Shown: positions 1 through 5,612 of the stretch, piece by piece
Numbering within the stretch: position 1 is the first letter of the stretch
Layout: every line of letters starts with the position of its first letter
Assembly (NCBI GenBank): GCA_016844425.1
Contig: JAERML010000191.1
Span: 1-5,612 of the forward strand
Direction of reading: 5' to 3'
DNA from: Bacteroidota bacterium
GTDB taxonomy: Bacteria > Bacteroidota > UBA10030 > UBA6906
DNA length: 5,612 nucleotides
Translations under genes and position numbers: made by a program
Notes under the pieces: model-generated
Told to the model about the DNA's origin: nothing
The model's input: the letters and a program-made list of their open reading frames with translations, nothing else
Database searches by the model: none

Positions 1-174
1 GGTGCGGAGATCATCGGCAACCAGTATCCGGGGCATGCTGTCAGCAAACGCAGCGAACGAACCCAGCTTCCCATCAAACACCTTTGCAAAATCCGCAGGC
101 GTCACCTTGCTCTTGCGCTTCTTGATGGAGATGGTTTTGACACGTGAGAGATCTGCGCGTTTGAACTTCGCCAT
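1..174 (-). CDS. N-terminal fragment of an uncharacterised protein, possibly deoxyhypusine-synthase-like
   Basis: An open frame starts with ATG at 174 and runs 58 codons to the window edge, so the C-terminal part is missing. The protein starts MAKFKRADLSRVKTISIKKR, has a basic stretch (KKRKSK, residues 18-23), then TPADFAKVFDG and ends SMPRILVADDLRT. There is no signal peptide or membrane segment, so it should be cytoplasmic. The start is well supported: AAGGA lies 9 bases upstream and overlaps the stop codon of the DUF3108 gene, which ends 12 bases before. This spacing implies co-transcription and probably translational coupling. The pattern 'KT.S.K.RKSKV...DFAK' followed by 'F.DS.P.IL...DLR' recalls the N-termini of a group of bacterial proteins related to deoxyhypusine synthase. 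That assignment is from memory and uncertain, because the NAD-binding and active-site part lies outside the window. That a real gene is present is much surer than its function. Confidence 0.75.
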   Translation of the reverse strand, partial: MAKFKRADLSRVKTISIKKRKSKVTPADFAKVFDGKLGSFAAFADSMPRILVADDLRT

Positions 175-183
175 GAGCTTTTG

Positions 184-189
184 TCCTTA
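184..189 (-). promoter_or_regulatory. Shine-Dalgarno site overlapping a stop codon
   Basis: On the minus strand TAAGGA combines the TAA stop of the DUF3108 gene with an AAGGA ribosome-binding site. Nine bases separate it from the ATG at 174. This fixes the start of the partial downstream gene and suggests ribosomes terminating on the DUF3108 gene re-initiate there. Confidence 0.65.
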
Positions 190-1194
190 CTGGATCTTTG
201 CCCGAAGCGGGCCGATCAGTCCTGAATAGGATTTTAGTTCGGTGTCAATGGAACCGATGACGACTTTGGTGTTGACCCGCACGGGGATCTTCCGTTCGTC
301 ATCCGACAACCAGATAACAATCCGTCCCTCGCTCTTGAACAATCCCCCTTCTTTCACCAGCGGTTCTACAACAATCGTGTTGAATGTCCCGGCCTCGACT
401 TCAAGCTCCTGTCGTCCAAGAAACCTTACCATCAACTCATGGCTCTTATCCTTGTAGAAATTGCTGAGCATGACGCCGTCACCCACCTTGTAGTTGGAGA
501 AGTCGATTGTCCGGCAGAAATAGAACGCCGACATGATATCGTGGACGTATTCGGGAATCGGATATTCACCCTCCGTCGTCCGCGCCACATGATGGATCTG
601 GTCGAACTCTGCAATGAAGTCGCGTCGATAGGTTCCTTCGCGGATGTGTTGCTCAAACTTCCACGGGGCAATCGCTTCCACATCGATGTACGTGAGGTAG
701 CGGTCTTCTACCTTATAGATCCAGTTGAAGCTCGGGTGTGACGTGACGGTGAATTCCACGCGGTAGCACTTTCGTCCGGCAATGGAATCATATGCAGCAA
801 CGGCCATCACCGCCTCACCAGCGTTGATGAAGCCATAGGACACCTCGAAGACCAACCGTTCACCAACACCGAAAGCATCGTTATTAATCTTCCGGAGCTG
901 GAAGATCTTGAGGGAGTCCTCGCGCCATAGGGCAAGTGAATCGAGATATTGTTGCTGCCGGATCGAATCGGCAACGGCAATGGCGCGCAGTGTTTTTTGT
1001 GTGGAGTCGGCACGAAACGCAGCAATACTGTCCGCGGTTGCTTTTGCACGCGCGGCCTTGGTAATGGGCGCCTTCCTGCTCTTGGGCGTGGTTTTCGTGG
1101 TCTGGCCACTAAAAAGCACCACAGCGACAATCATCGCCACCAACACCACAACCACCGATCGCACTCTTTCACCAGTTGTCTTATGCATTCGCAT
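187..1194 (-). CDS. Membrane-anchored DUF3108 family protein (periplasmic)
   Basis: This 335-residue protein matches the DUF3108 family of envelope proteins, whose biochemical role is not established. Residues 1-10 are basic, and residues 11-29 form a hydrophobic Val/Ala-rich segment (VRSVVVVLVAMIVAVVLFSG) that can act as an uncleaved signal anchor or a signal peptide. No lipobox cysteine follows. Residues 31-100 are an Ala/Lys/Arg-rich linker with repeated Asp-Ser pairs (55, 63, 76, 85, 93). The DUF3108 domain fills about 107-330: FGVGERLVFEVSYGFINAGEA, then SHPSFNWIYKVEDRYLTYID, the HDIMSAFYFCR stretch (218-228), a VEAGTFNTIVVEP strand (266-278) and RIVIWLSDDERKIPVRV (291-307). Such domains are predicted to be mostly beta strands. 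The gene overlaps the upstream glycosyltransferase gene by 14 bases. GAGGGTGA lies just before the ATG at 1194. A second in-frame ATG at 1188 (Met3) has equally plausible spacing, so the start is uncertain by two codons. The envelope location fits the glycosyltransferase neighbour. A role in surface glycan or outer-membrane maintenance is inference only. Confidence 0.9.
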   Translation of the reverse strand: MRMHKTTGERVRSVVVVLVAMIVAVVLFSGQTTKTTPKSRKAPITKAARAKATADSIAAFRADSTQKTLRAIAVADSIRQQQYLDSLALWREDSLKIFQLRKINNDAFGVGERLVFEVSYGFINAGEAVMAVAAYDSIAGRKCYRVEFTVTSHPSFNWIYKVEDRYLTYIDVEAIAPWKFEQHIREGTYRRDFIAEFDQIHHVARTTEGEYPIPEYVHDIMSAFYFCRTIDFSNYKVGDGVMLSNFYKDKSHELMVRFLGRQELEVEAGTFNTIVVEPLVKEGGLFKSEGRIVIWLSDDERKIPVRVNTKVVIGSIDTELKSYSGLIGPLRAKIQ

Positions 1195-2209
1195 TCACCC
1201 TCGTGCACGGTTTTCGCCGCTTCTCAAGAAACCTGGAGGCCGCCGCAAAGACATCCTCTACACTAATACTCGCCATGCACAGACAACGTTCGCCCTGTAA
1301 CTTAGTGCATTTCTCGCAGGAAGCCGGCATCGCAGGGACGAAGACTTCCTTCTTCTTTGTATAGGGCCCCCACCGTCTCTCACTCATAGCCTTCGCCTGC
1401 GGATACAGACCGATCACTGGAGTCCCCATGGCCGCAGCCAGATGGAGCGGCCCTGTCGAATTGCCGACGAACAGATGGGCTCTGCGGAACAATGCGGCAA
1501 GCTCTTTCACGGTCAACTTCCCGACGAGCGGCACTGCTGCCCCCTTGGTGGCAACGAGAATCTCCGCCACCTTCCGCTCCTCCCCCTTTCCCCCCGTCAC
1601 CAGCACCCGCACATGTGGATGTTCAACAAGCCGGGCGCCAAGTATACCAAAATACTCTGCCGGCCACTCCCTCGCCGAGCCTCCACTTCCGGGATGAAGT
1701 ATCACAACCAGATCATCATCGGTGATACCCAGCGAGCGGTAGAGCATTACGACAGTATCATCGGCCTCGCGAGGCACGGCGATTGGAAACTCAGGCTCAC
1801 GTGTCGACTTGCAGTCAAGCGCTTCAAGAAGGCGGAGATTGTAATCAACCTCGTGGCGCTTCGCGTCTTTTCGATGTTCGAATACCCGCTTAGTTCCTAC
1901 CCGGACCGGAATTCCCGAGCGGTACAGAAGCCAGGCCAGTCGCGGCCGGGGGTGAACAACAATTGCTGCATCGAAGTTTCGCTTCGTGATCTCACCACAC
2001 ATCTTGCGAAAGGGGACAAGCTGACCGTCGTGATCGTACCAGAGAATCTCATGCACCAGTGGGTTCCCCTCGACGATTTGCCCGGTATACCGACTCAGTA
2101 GCATCGTGATAGTGGCATCGGGAAAGCAGGCATGAAGGGCGGAGAGCATGGGAAGTGTCAGGATGACGTCACCAAGGCGGTCTGTCCGAACTAGAAGGAT
2201 TTTCTTCAT
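1181..2209 (-). CDS. Family 9 glycosyltransferase (ADP-heptose:LPS heptosyltransferase type)
   Basis: The 342-residue protein is a GT-B fold glycosyltransferase of the family that includes WaaC/WaaF. Those enzymes transfer heptose from ADP-heptose to LPS core on the cytoplasmic face of the inner membrane. Its N-terminus has the family signature: a KKILLVRTDRLGD strand and loop with Asp14 in the position of the catalytic base, then TLPMLSALHACFPDATI. The C-terminal nucleotide-binding half has ILHPGSGGSAREWP (170-183), the VTGGKGEE stretch (204-211) and FVGNSTGPLHLAAAMGTPVIGLYP (247-270). A cysteine cluster (298, 301, 309, 311) lies before a SVEDV helix, as in many members. Length is normal. 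I chose ATG 2209 because homologous sequence begins exactly there. The frame is open upstream to an ATG at 2260 and a TTG at 2299, but that extension looks unlike the family. No Shine-Dalgarno site precedes 2209. The stop overlaps the DUF3108 start. The donor and acceptor sugars cannot be read from the sequence. Confidence 0.93.
   Translation of the reverse strand: MKKILLVRTDRLGDVILTLPMLSALHACFPDATITMLLSRYTGQIVEGNPLVHEILWYDHDGQLVPFRKMCGEITKRNFDAAIVVHPRPRLAWLLYRSGIPVRVGTKRVFEHRKDAKRHEVDYNLRLLEALDCKSTREPEFPIAVPREADDTVVMLYRSLGITDDDLVVILHPGSGGSAREWPAEYFGILGARLVEHPHVRVLVTGGKGEERKVAEILVATKGAAVPLVGKLTVKELAALFRRAHLFVGNSTGPLHLAAAMGTPVIGLYPQAKAMSERRWGPYTKKKEVFVPAMPASCEKCTKLQGERCLCMASISVEDVFAAASRFLEKRRKPCTRVNANA
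1195..1202 (-). promoter_or_regulatory. Ribosome-binding site of the DUF3108 gene
   Basis: GAGGGTGA on the minus strand sits inside the last codons of the glycosyltransferase gene and directly abuts the ATG at 1194. The GAGG core is 4 bases from that ATG and 10 bases from the in-frame ATG at 1188. It therefore supports translation starting here but does not settle which ATG is used. Confidence 0.5.
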
Positions 2210-2231
2210 CGTGTTGAAGACATCAAGCGTC

Positions 2232-2309
2232 CTGGCGCAACAGGCTTCGAACTCGTTCATGACACGGAGAAATATAGCCGACCCCGGTGTGAATTGCAAC
2301 CTGCGCCAG
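2232..2309. repeat. 8-base inverted repeat flanking the candidate promoter
   Basis: CTGGCGCA (2232-2239) and TGCGCCAG (2302-2309) are perfect inverted copies separated by 62 bases. One copy lies upstream of the -35 element and the other in the predicted leader. The arrangement could be a paired operator or a long-range hairpin if transcription reads through from the upstream gene. Eight bases is short, so chance is possible. Confidence 0.25.
2271..2299 (-). promoter_or_regulatory. Candidate promoter for the glycosyltransferase operon
   Basis: On the minus strand TTGCAA (2299-2294) is followed after 17 bases by TATATT (2276-2271), matching the sigma-70 consensus at 4 of 6 and 5 of 6 positions with ideal spacing. 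The -10 element reads TATATTTC, which also fits 7 of 8 positions of the Bacteroidota-type TAnnTTTG element. It lies in the 105-base spacer after the asparagine-synthase-like gene. Predicted transcription starts near 2264, giving a leader of about 55 bases before ATG 2209, or a nearly leaderless message if ATG 2260 is used. The position and match are seen in the sequence. Activity is inferred. Confidence 0.45.
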
Positions 2310-2315
2310 CGGGGT
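2281..2315. repeat. Small GC-rich inverted repeat at the end of the asparagine-synthase-like gene
   Basis: ACCCCG (2281-2286) and CGGGGT (2310-2315) are perfect 6-base inverted arms around a 23-base loop. They start at the stop codon of the upstream gene and enclose the candidate -35 element. There is no T-rich tail, so a standard intrinsic terminator is not supported. It may be a weak attenuating hairpin or chance. Confidence 0.25.
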
Positions 2316-4045
2316 TAGCGTCCTTTCAGACTTTGACGCCACAGCTCGAACGAAAGCCACCAATCGACCTGGTGAACGAGTTCCACGCGTCCCGAATAGA
2401 ACTGTTCGACCATCTTCTGAATGGCGGAATGATGGTACGCGGCACAGCTTCGCACCGATGTCGAATGCACAAGATCCCTGACGTACTCTGAGAGTACATG
2501 AAGCATCTCGACGTCGGTTCTGTCATGGTAGGCAAGGCCCAACCTCTTCTTCACATTTGTGTATGCCCAAGCCGGGATGGTTGGAAGAATGAACGGATAT
2601 GTGATCGTTCCCTTCACCAATGGATATTGCGTGAGTCCGCGTCGGTGCGCGCGGATCAGCTTGCGAAATAATCTTCCGTTCTTCTTGATGGACAGCGGCA
2701 GCGAAAATGCCGCGTCGACGAAGGACGGTTGTGCAAATGGCATATAGCTCACGATCTCCCCATCCATGCGGGCCTGATCCACACCACCATAATTGGGAAA
2801 TCGGTAGCGGACAATCAACAGGTCGAGAAAGTTCTCCACACCTATTGTTTCTGGAGTTGGCATCTCGAGCCAAACCCGCTCAAGCTGTGCCATGACACCG
2901 GCTTGCATCTGCCTGTCAACATCTTCCGTGAAAATGGAAGGCCGATGCACCCGAAGGTAGGGATACATCAACCGCGCGTTGCCCCTCCGAAACACTTTCT
3001 TCCCCCGATGGAGCAGCCGGTTCAAGAACTGTCGCCGCGCGATCTCTCCCATGCCTCCATCGATGACAAACTTGTGTTGTGCGTGGAGTCTGGGATAGTA
3101 CCGGAGCTTCATCCAGCTTGACGCGGGCGCAGCCAAATAGGTTTGTGCAACATAGTCCTGGAGTTGCGGCACCAAAGCTTGCGGCCCTGGCACTGAATCA
3201 TCCAGCACCTCATGGTGGAGGTGTTCATCCTTCGCAATGAGACAGGCGATCTTCACGTCGGGTTCCTGGGGATACCCGAAGGAATGAACAGAGAATCGTT
3301 GCCGGCCTGCGGAGAGAAGCAACGCCAGTAGAAGTCGAGAGTCCAGACCGCCCGAAAGGCCGAGGGACATCGTGGCTTCGCTCTTGATCTCAGGATGAAG
3401 AAATGAGAGGAGCTTTGTTCTTGCTTCCTCCTCAGAGGAAACGGAACCCGAAGGAAGCCAGGGATTTGATTGGAGCGAAACGGATTCCCGCGAGCACACT
3501 CCCCTGCCACCGGGACCAAGCCTTTTCACTTTTTGCAGGAGGCTTTCATGAGAGAACTGGTTGAATGTCAGCCAATGAGAACCAAACTGAGCAAAGTCTA
3601 TGTCCAATCCCCCGGTCCAGTGCGAAAGCCAGTCGAGCCGTGTTGAGATCGCTACCGAAGCGTCCTTCTCAAGGATGAAAAGCGTACGGAGTCCGAATCG
3701 GTCGCTGAAACACTCTACTATTGATTCATTCCACCGGAGGGCAACAAAGTGACCATCCAGTTTCTCCAGCCGTGGCGTTGGTTCGTCCAGAACTTCTCCC
3801 CATTCGGCCTTTGAAAGAAGTGCGCAATAACCATCGTGAAGTCGTATTCCGGTTCCGAGAACAAGCCATCCTCCCGGCTTGCCATCAATCGGACCGAAGT
3901 GATGCAGACACGTTTGCTTCAGCCCGCCAGCCGCGAGGTACAGAGTCTCGGTTTTGAAACTGACAAGTGGGACGGTATGAATTTGGGAGAGGATCTCAAC
4001 CTGAGGAGATAGGTTCTGTCCGATGACGGCAAAGACCCAACTCAT
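2315..4045 (-). CDS. Asparagine-synthase-family ATP-dependent amide-forming enzyme with degenerate glutaminase domain
   Basis: The 576-residue protein has the two-part layout of asparagine synthetase B. Residues 1-145 correspond to the N-terminal glutaminase fold: a DGHFVALRW strand (97-105) and SDRFGLRTLFI (114-124), equivalent to the RDRFG region of AsnB. Residues 205-480 form the synthetase domain. Its PP-loop SGGLDS (231-236) binds ATP pyrophosphate. DGGMGE (329-334) replaces the usual SGxGxDE motif and keeps the glutamate. YMPFAQPSFVDAAFSLP (434-450) matches the usual C-terminal substrate-side helix region. Length is normal for the family. The catalytic Cys2 is absent: the protein starts MSWVFAVIG, and no RGPD or NGEIYN motifs of the glutamine pocket are visible. 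It probably activates a carboxylate as an acyl-adenylate and joins it to ammonia or a substrate amine rather than to glutamine nitrogen. Substrate is unknown. Relatives occur in surface-polysaccharide, lasso-peptide and beta-lactam pathways; the adjacent glycosyltransferase favours a glycan. No Shine-Dalgarno site precedes ATG 4045. Confidence 0.88.
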   Translation of the reverse strand: MSWVFAVIGQNLSPQVEILSQIHTVPLVSFKTETLYLAAGGLKQTCLHHFGPIDGKPGGWLVLGTGIRLHDGYCALLSKAEWGEVLDEPTPRLEKLDGHFVALRWNESIVECFSDRFGLRTLFILEKDASVAISTRLDWLSHWTGGLDIDFAQFGSHWLTFNQFSHESLLQKVKRLGPGGRGVCSRESVSLQSNPWLPSGSVSSEEEARTKLLSFLHPEIKSEATMSLGLSGGLDSRLLLALLLSAGRQRFSVHSFGYPQEPDVKIACLIAKDEHLHHEVLDDSVPGPQALVPQLQDYVAQTYLAAPASSWMKLRYYPRLHAQHKFVIDGGMGEIARRQFLNRLLHRGKKVFRRGNARLMYPYLRVHRPSIFTEDVDRQMQAGVMAQLERVWLEMPTPETIGVENFLDLLIVRYRFPNYGGVDQARMDGEIVSYMPFAQPSFVDAAFSLPLSIKKNGRLFRKLIRAHRRGLTQYPLVKGTITYPFILPTIPAWAYTNVKKRLGLAYHDRTDVEMLHVLSEYVRDLVHSTSVRSCAAYHHSAIQKMVEQFYSGRVELVHQVDWWLSFELWRQSLKGR

Positions 4046-4106
4046 GGAATGAAGCAGGGAGAGGATGAATAGAAATTGCGATCAGATCGATCCAAGGAGA
4101 GAATCT
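4046..4106. other. Short spacer between dnaG and the asparagine-synthase-like gene
   Basis: These 61 bases contain no clear terminator, Shine-Dalgarno site or strong promoter. On the minus strand the part before ATG 4045 is pyrimidine-rich. A GATCGATC palindrome sits at 4085-4092. The short distance allows co-transcription with dnaG, but nothing proves it. Confidence 0.5.
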
Positions 4107-5612
4107 CTATGCAAGAGACTTTTTGCCTGAGCTGCCAATGCTTTCAAGGTCCCTCATTTCTTTTAGCAATGTCTGGTGCTGTTCCATGTATTCCAATACC
4201 GCTTCGCCTCGATCTTTGGCTTCGTTCATACGCCGTTGGATCTCCTCCAAGACGCGAAGCAACTTCCTTTTTCTCAATAGCCGAACAGACGGTTCGGCCA
4301 ATTGCCACGGATCAGCAAGAACCAGCGCGGGCGAAACCTCATTCCACCTCTTGGTAAAATCATGCTTCATTGTAAGAATATCAGCCAACGCTTTCCCTGT
4401 AGCTTCGTCAGCAATTTCGTCAAAGAGCGCGCTAACGTTCAAATCCTTCCTGGTTACTGCACGTTCGAGAATGATCCTAGCTATCTCCTTCACATGATAG
4501 TTTGTAAACATCTCCAAGTCAATGTAAGTGAAAACAAACTCAACAATCTCGACCCCTCCCCCTACCATTGCTTTGATCAAATCGGTTTCGGGAACAGACC
4601 GAGCTTCTGTTACAACATCGTTCACAGGAAGTTGGGCTTGGTTATCGGTGCTCCTGCCTGCACTTGATGCTTTGTTGATTTGCGTTCGTTTCAGTTGCCT
4701 TGCTTCTGGCCCGAGCCGTTTCTCGAGTGCACGGTACAGTACCGGCTCTCGAATGCCATACTTGTGCCACAGTTGATTAATGTAGAACTCGCGGCCAACC
4801 TCATCAGGGATCTTTGCTATGGTTCCCACTATGGAGTTCACCGCACGCGTCAGTCCTTCCGGTGTTTGCAGTTGACCCTGCGATTGAAAGAGGTTGGTCT
4901 TGAAATCTATAAATGAAACAGCATTAGAAAGAAGCTTCCAAAACTCTTTGCCGCCATGCTTCCTCACGAACGAATCGGGATCCTCGCCTGCCGGCAGCTC
5001 GGCCACCTTCACTTCGAGACCGTTTTCAATGATCATGTCAACGCCGCGCATCGTCGCCTTCGATCCGGCCGAGTCAGCGTCATAAACCAGTGTGATGTTC
5101 TTTGCATAGCGGCCGATGAGGAGAATCTGCTCTTCCGTCAGCGCGGTGCCACTGGAAGCGATGATGTTCTCGATTCCCGCCTGGAATACCGAAATGAGAT
5201 CGGCGTATCCTTCAACCAGAATTGCGTTTTCTTTTTCTCGGATCGCCTCTTTCGCATGAAAGAGCCCATACAGGTTCTGGCTTTTGAAGTACACAGGAGT
5301 CTCGGGGGAGTTGATGTACTTGCCCGGAACCGGATCATCCTCACGCATCTTCCGTGCACCAAACCCGATGGGGCGTCCTGAAGGTGAGAAAATTGGGAAC
5401 ATCGCCCTGCCGCGAAACCGATCGTACAAGCCGGAGTTGTCTTCGCGTCTGATGACCAGCCCTGCCTTCTCCAGAATTGTGGTGTCGATGTCTTTTGCTT
5501 GAGCGTGCTTCAGCAGGTCATCCCATGAGTTCATGGAATAGCCAAGTCCGAATTTCCGGATTGTTTCATCAGCGAATCCACGATGGTGGAAATACTCCAG
5601 GGCAAGCTTCCC
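4107..5612 (-). CDS. dnaG: DNA primase DnaG, N-terminus missing
   Basis: DnaG makes the RNA primers for the replication fork and works with the replicative helicase DnaB. The frame is open to the window edge, giving 501 residues. The N-terminal zinc-binding domain and the start of the catalytic core lie outside; an ATG at 5534 is internal, because the residues before it (EYFHHRGFADETIRKFGLGY) are typical of DnaG. Numbered from the edge, the basic YDRFRGRAMFPI motif is at 63-74, the Toprim motif VEGYAD at 133-138 with its metal-site glutamate, and the second metal motif VYDADSAG at 176-183. GEDPDSFV follows at 209-216. A flexible Ser/Gln/Asn-rich linker at about 306-340 leads to the helical C-terminal domain (about 343-501), which in other bacteria binds DnaB. 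It ends normally at TAG. Identification is secure. The neighbours are unrelated to replication, so the downstream genes probably belong to a different function. Confidence 0.97.
   Translation of the reverse strand, partial: GKLALEYFHHRGFADETIRKFGLGYSMNSWDDLLKHAQAKDIDTTILEKAGLVIRREDNSGLYDRFRGRAMFPIFSPSGRPIGFGARKMREDDPVPGKYINSPETPVYFKSQNLYGLFHAKEAIREKENAILVEGYADLISVFQAGIENIIASSGTALTEEQILLIGRYAKNITLVYDADSAGSKATMRGVDMIIENGLEVKVAELPAGEDPDSFVRKHGGKEFWKLLSNAVSFIDFKTNLFQSQGQLQTPEGLTRAVNSIVGTIAKIPDEVGREFYINQLWHKYGIREPVLYRALEKRLGPEARQLKRTQINKASSAGRSTDNQAQLPVNDVVTEARSVPETDLIKAMVGGGVEIVEFVFTYIDLEMFTNYHVKEIARIILERAVTRKDLNVSALFDEIADEATGKALADILTMKHDFTKRWNEVSPALVLADPWQLAEPSVRLLRKRKLLRVLEEIQRRMNEAKDRGEAVLEYMEQHQTLLKEMRDLESIGSSGKKSLA

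Noticed and set aside
908..1300. Plus-strand 130-codon open frame, His/Arg/Thr-rich
   Set aside because: Antisense shadow of the DUF3108 N-terminus and the glycosyltransferase C-terminus; composition is that of non-coding frame.
1442..2101. Plus-strand 219-codon open frame
   Set aside because: It lies antisense inside the glycosyltransferase gene, whose family motifs are clear, and its translation resembles no known protein.
2729..3121. Plus-strand 130-codon open frame
   Set aside because: Antisense to the synthetase domain of the asparagine-synthase-like gene, with no recognisable domain.
2315..4045. True asparagine synthetase (asnB) or a lasso-peptide cyclase
   Set aside because: It lacks Cys2 and the glutamine-pocket motifs, so asnB is unsafe; no precursor peptide, leader-binding protein or protease gene is seen nearby for a lasso peptide cluster.
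4063..4095. Promoter for the asparagine-synthase-like gene: TTGGAT (4095-4090), 18 bases, TATTCA
   Set aside because: The -10 box matches only 3 of 6 consensus positions and would place the start almost at the ATG; too weak to annotate.
4104..4118. TCTCT-ATGCA-AGAGA hairpin at the dnaG stop as a terminator
   Set aside because: The stem is only five weak base pairs and no T-run follows on the minus strand.
5532..5534. ATG as the start of dnaG
   Set aside because: The 26 codons before it are in frame and encode typical DnaG core sequence, so the gene is cut by the window edge rather than starting here.

Overview
The window holds five protein-coding genes, all on the minus strand and read from high to low coordinates. 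In transcription order they are: a DnaG primase missing its N-terminus (5612-4107), an asparagine-synthase-family protein with a degenerate amidotransferase domain (4045-2315), a family 9 (heptosyltransferase-type) glycosyltransferase (2209-1181), a membrane-anchored DUF3108 protein (1194-187), and the first 58 codons of a gene that runs off the left edge (174-1). I recognised no RNA gene, insertion sequence, CRISPR array or convincing plus-strand gene. The longest stretch without a gene is about 105 bases.

The organism is a bacterium of intermediate GC content. The DnaG Toprim region, the Asp-Ser-rich periplasmic linker of the DUF3108 protein, the scarcity of clear Shine-Dalgarno sites on some genes and a TAnnTTT-type -10 element all point towards the Bacteroidota/Chlorobiota/Ignavibacteria assemblage. 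This is an impression from recalled family resemblance, not a phylogenetic result.

Layout: dnaG is a housekeeping replication gene. After a 61-base gap, with no convincing terminator or promoter, comes the asparagine-synthase-like gene. It keeps the ATP-pyrophosphatase (PP-loop) half but lacks the N-terminal cysteine and the glutamine-binding motifs of a working glutaminase. A 105-base spacer follows, with the best promoter candidate of the window (TTGCAA, 17 bases, TATATT). It would drive the glycosyltransferase, the DUF3108 gene and the partial last gene. These three are tightly packed: a 14-base overlap, then a 12-base gap with a Shine-Dalgarno site overlapping the stop codon, which suggests one operon.

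Working picture (inference): the glycosyltransferase most likely adds a sugar to a cell-surface glycan such as LPS core. The asparagine-synthase homologue may form an amide on a surface glycan or small molecule, using ammonia or a substrate amine rather than glutamine. The DUF3108 protein faces the periplasm. The last gene looks like the start of a bacterial deoxyhypusine-synthase-like protein, but only 58 residues are visible. I see no clear new multi-gene system. The most notable item is the asparagine-synthase homologue with its dead or altered glutaminase domain.
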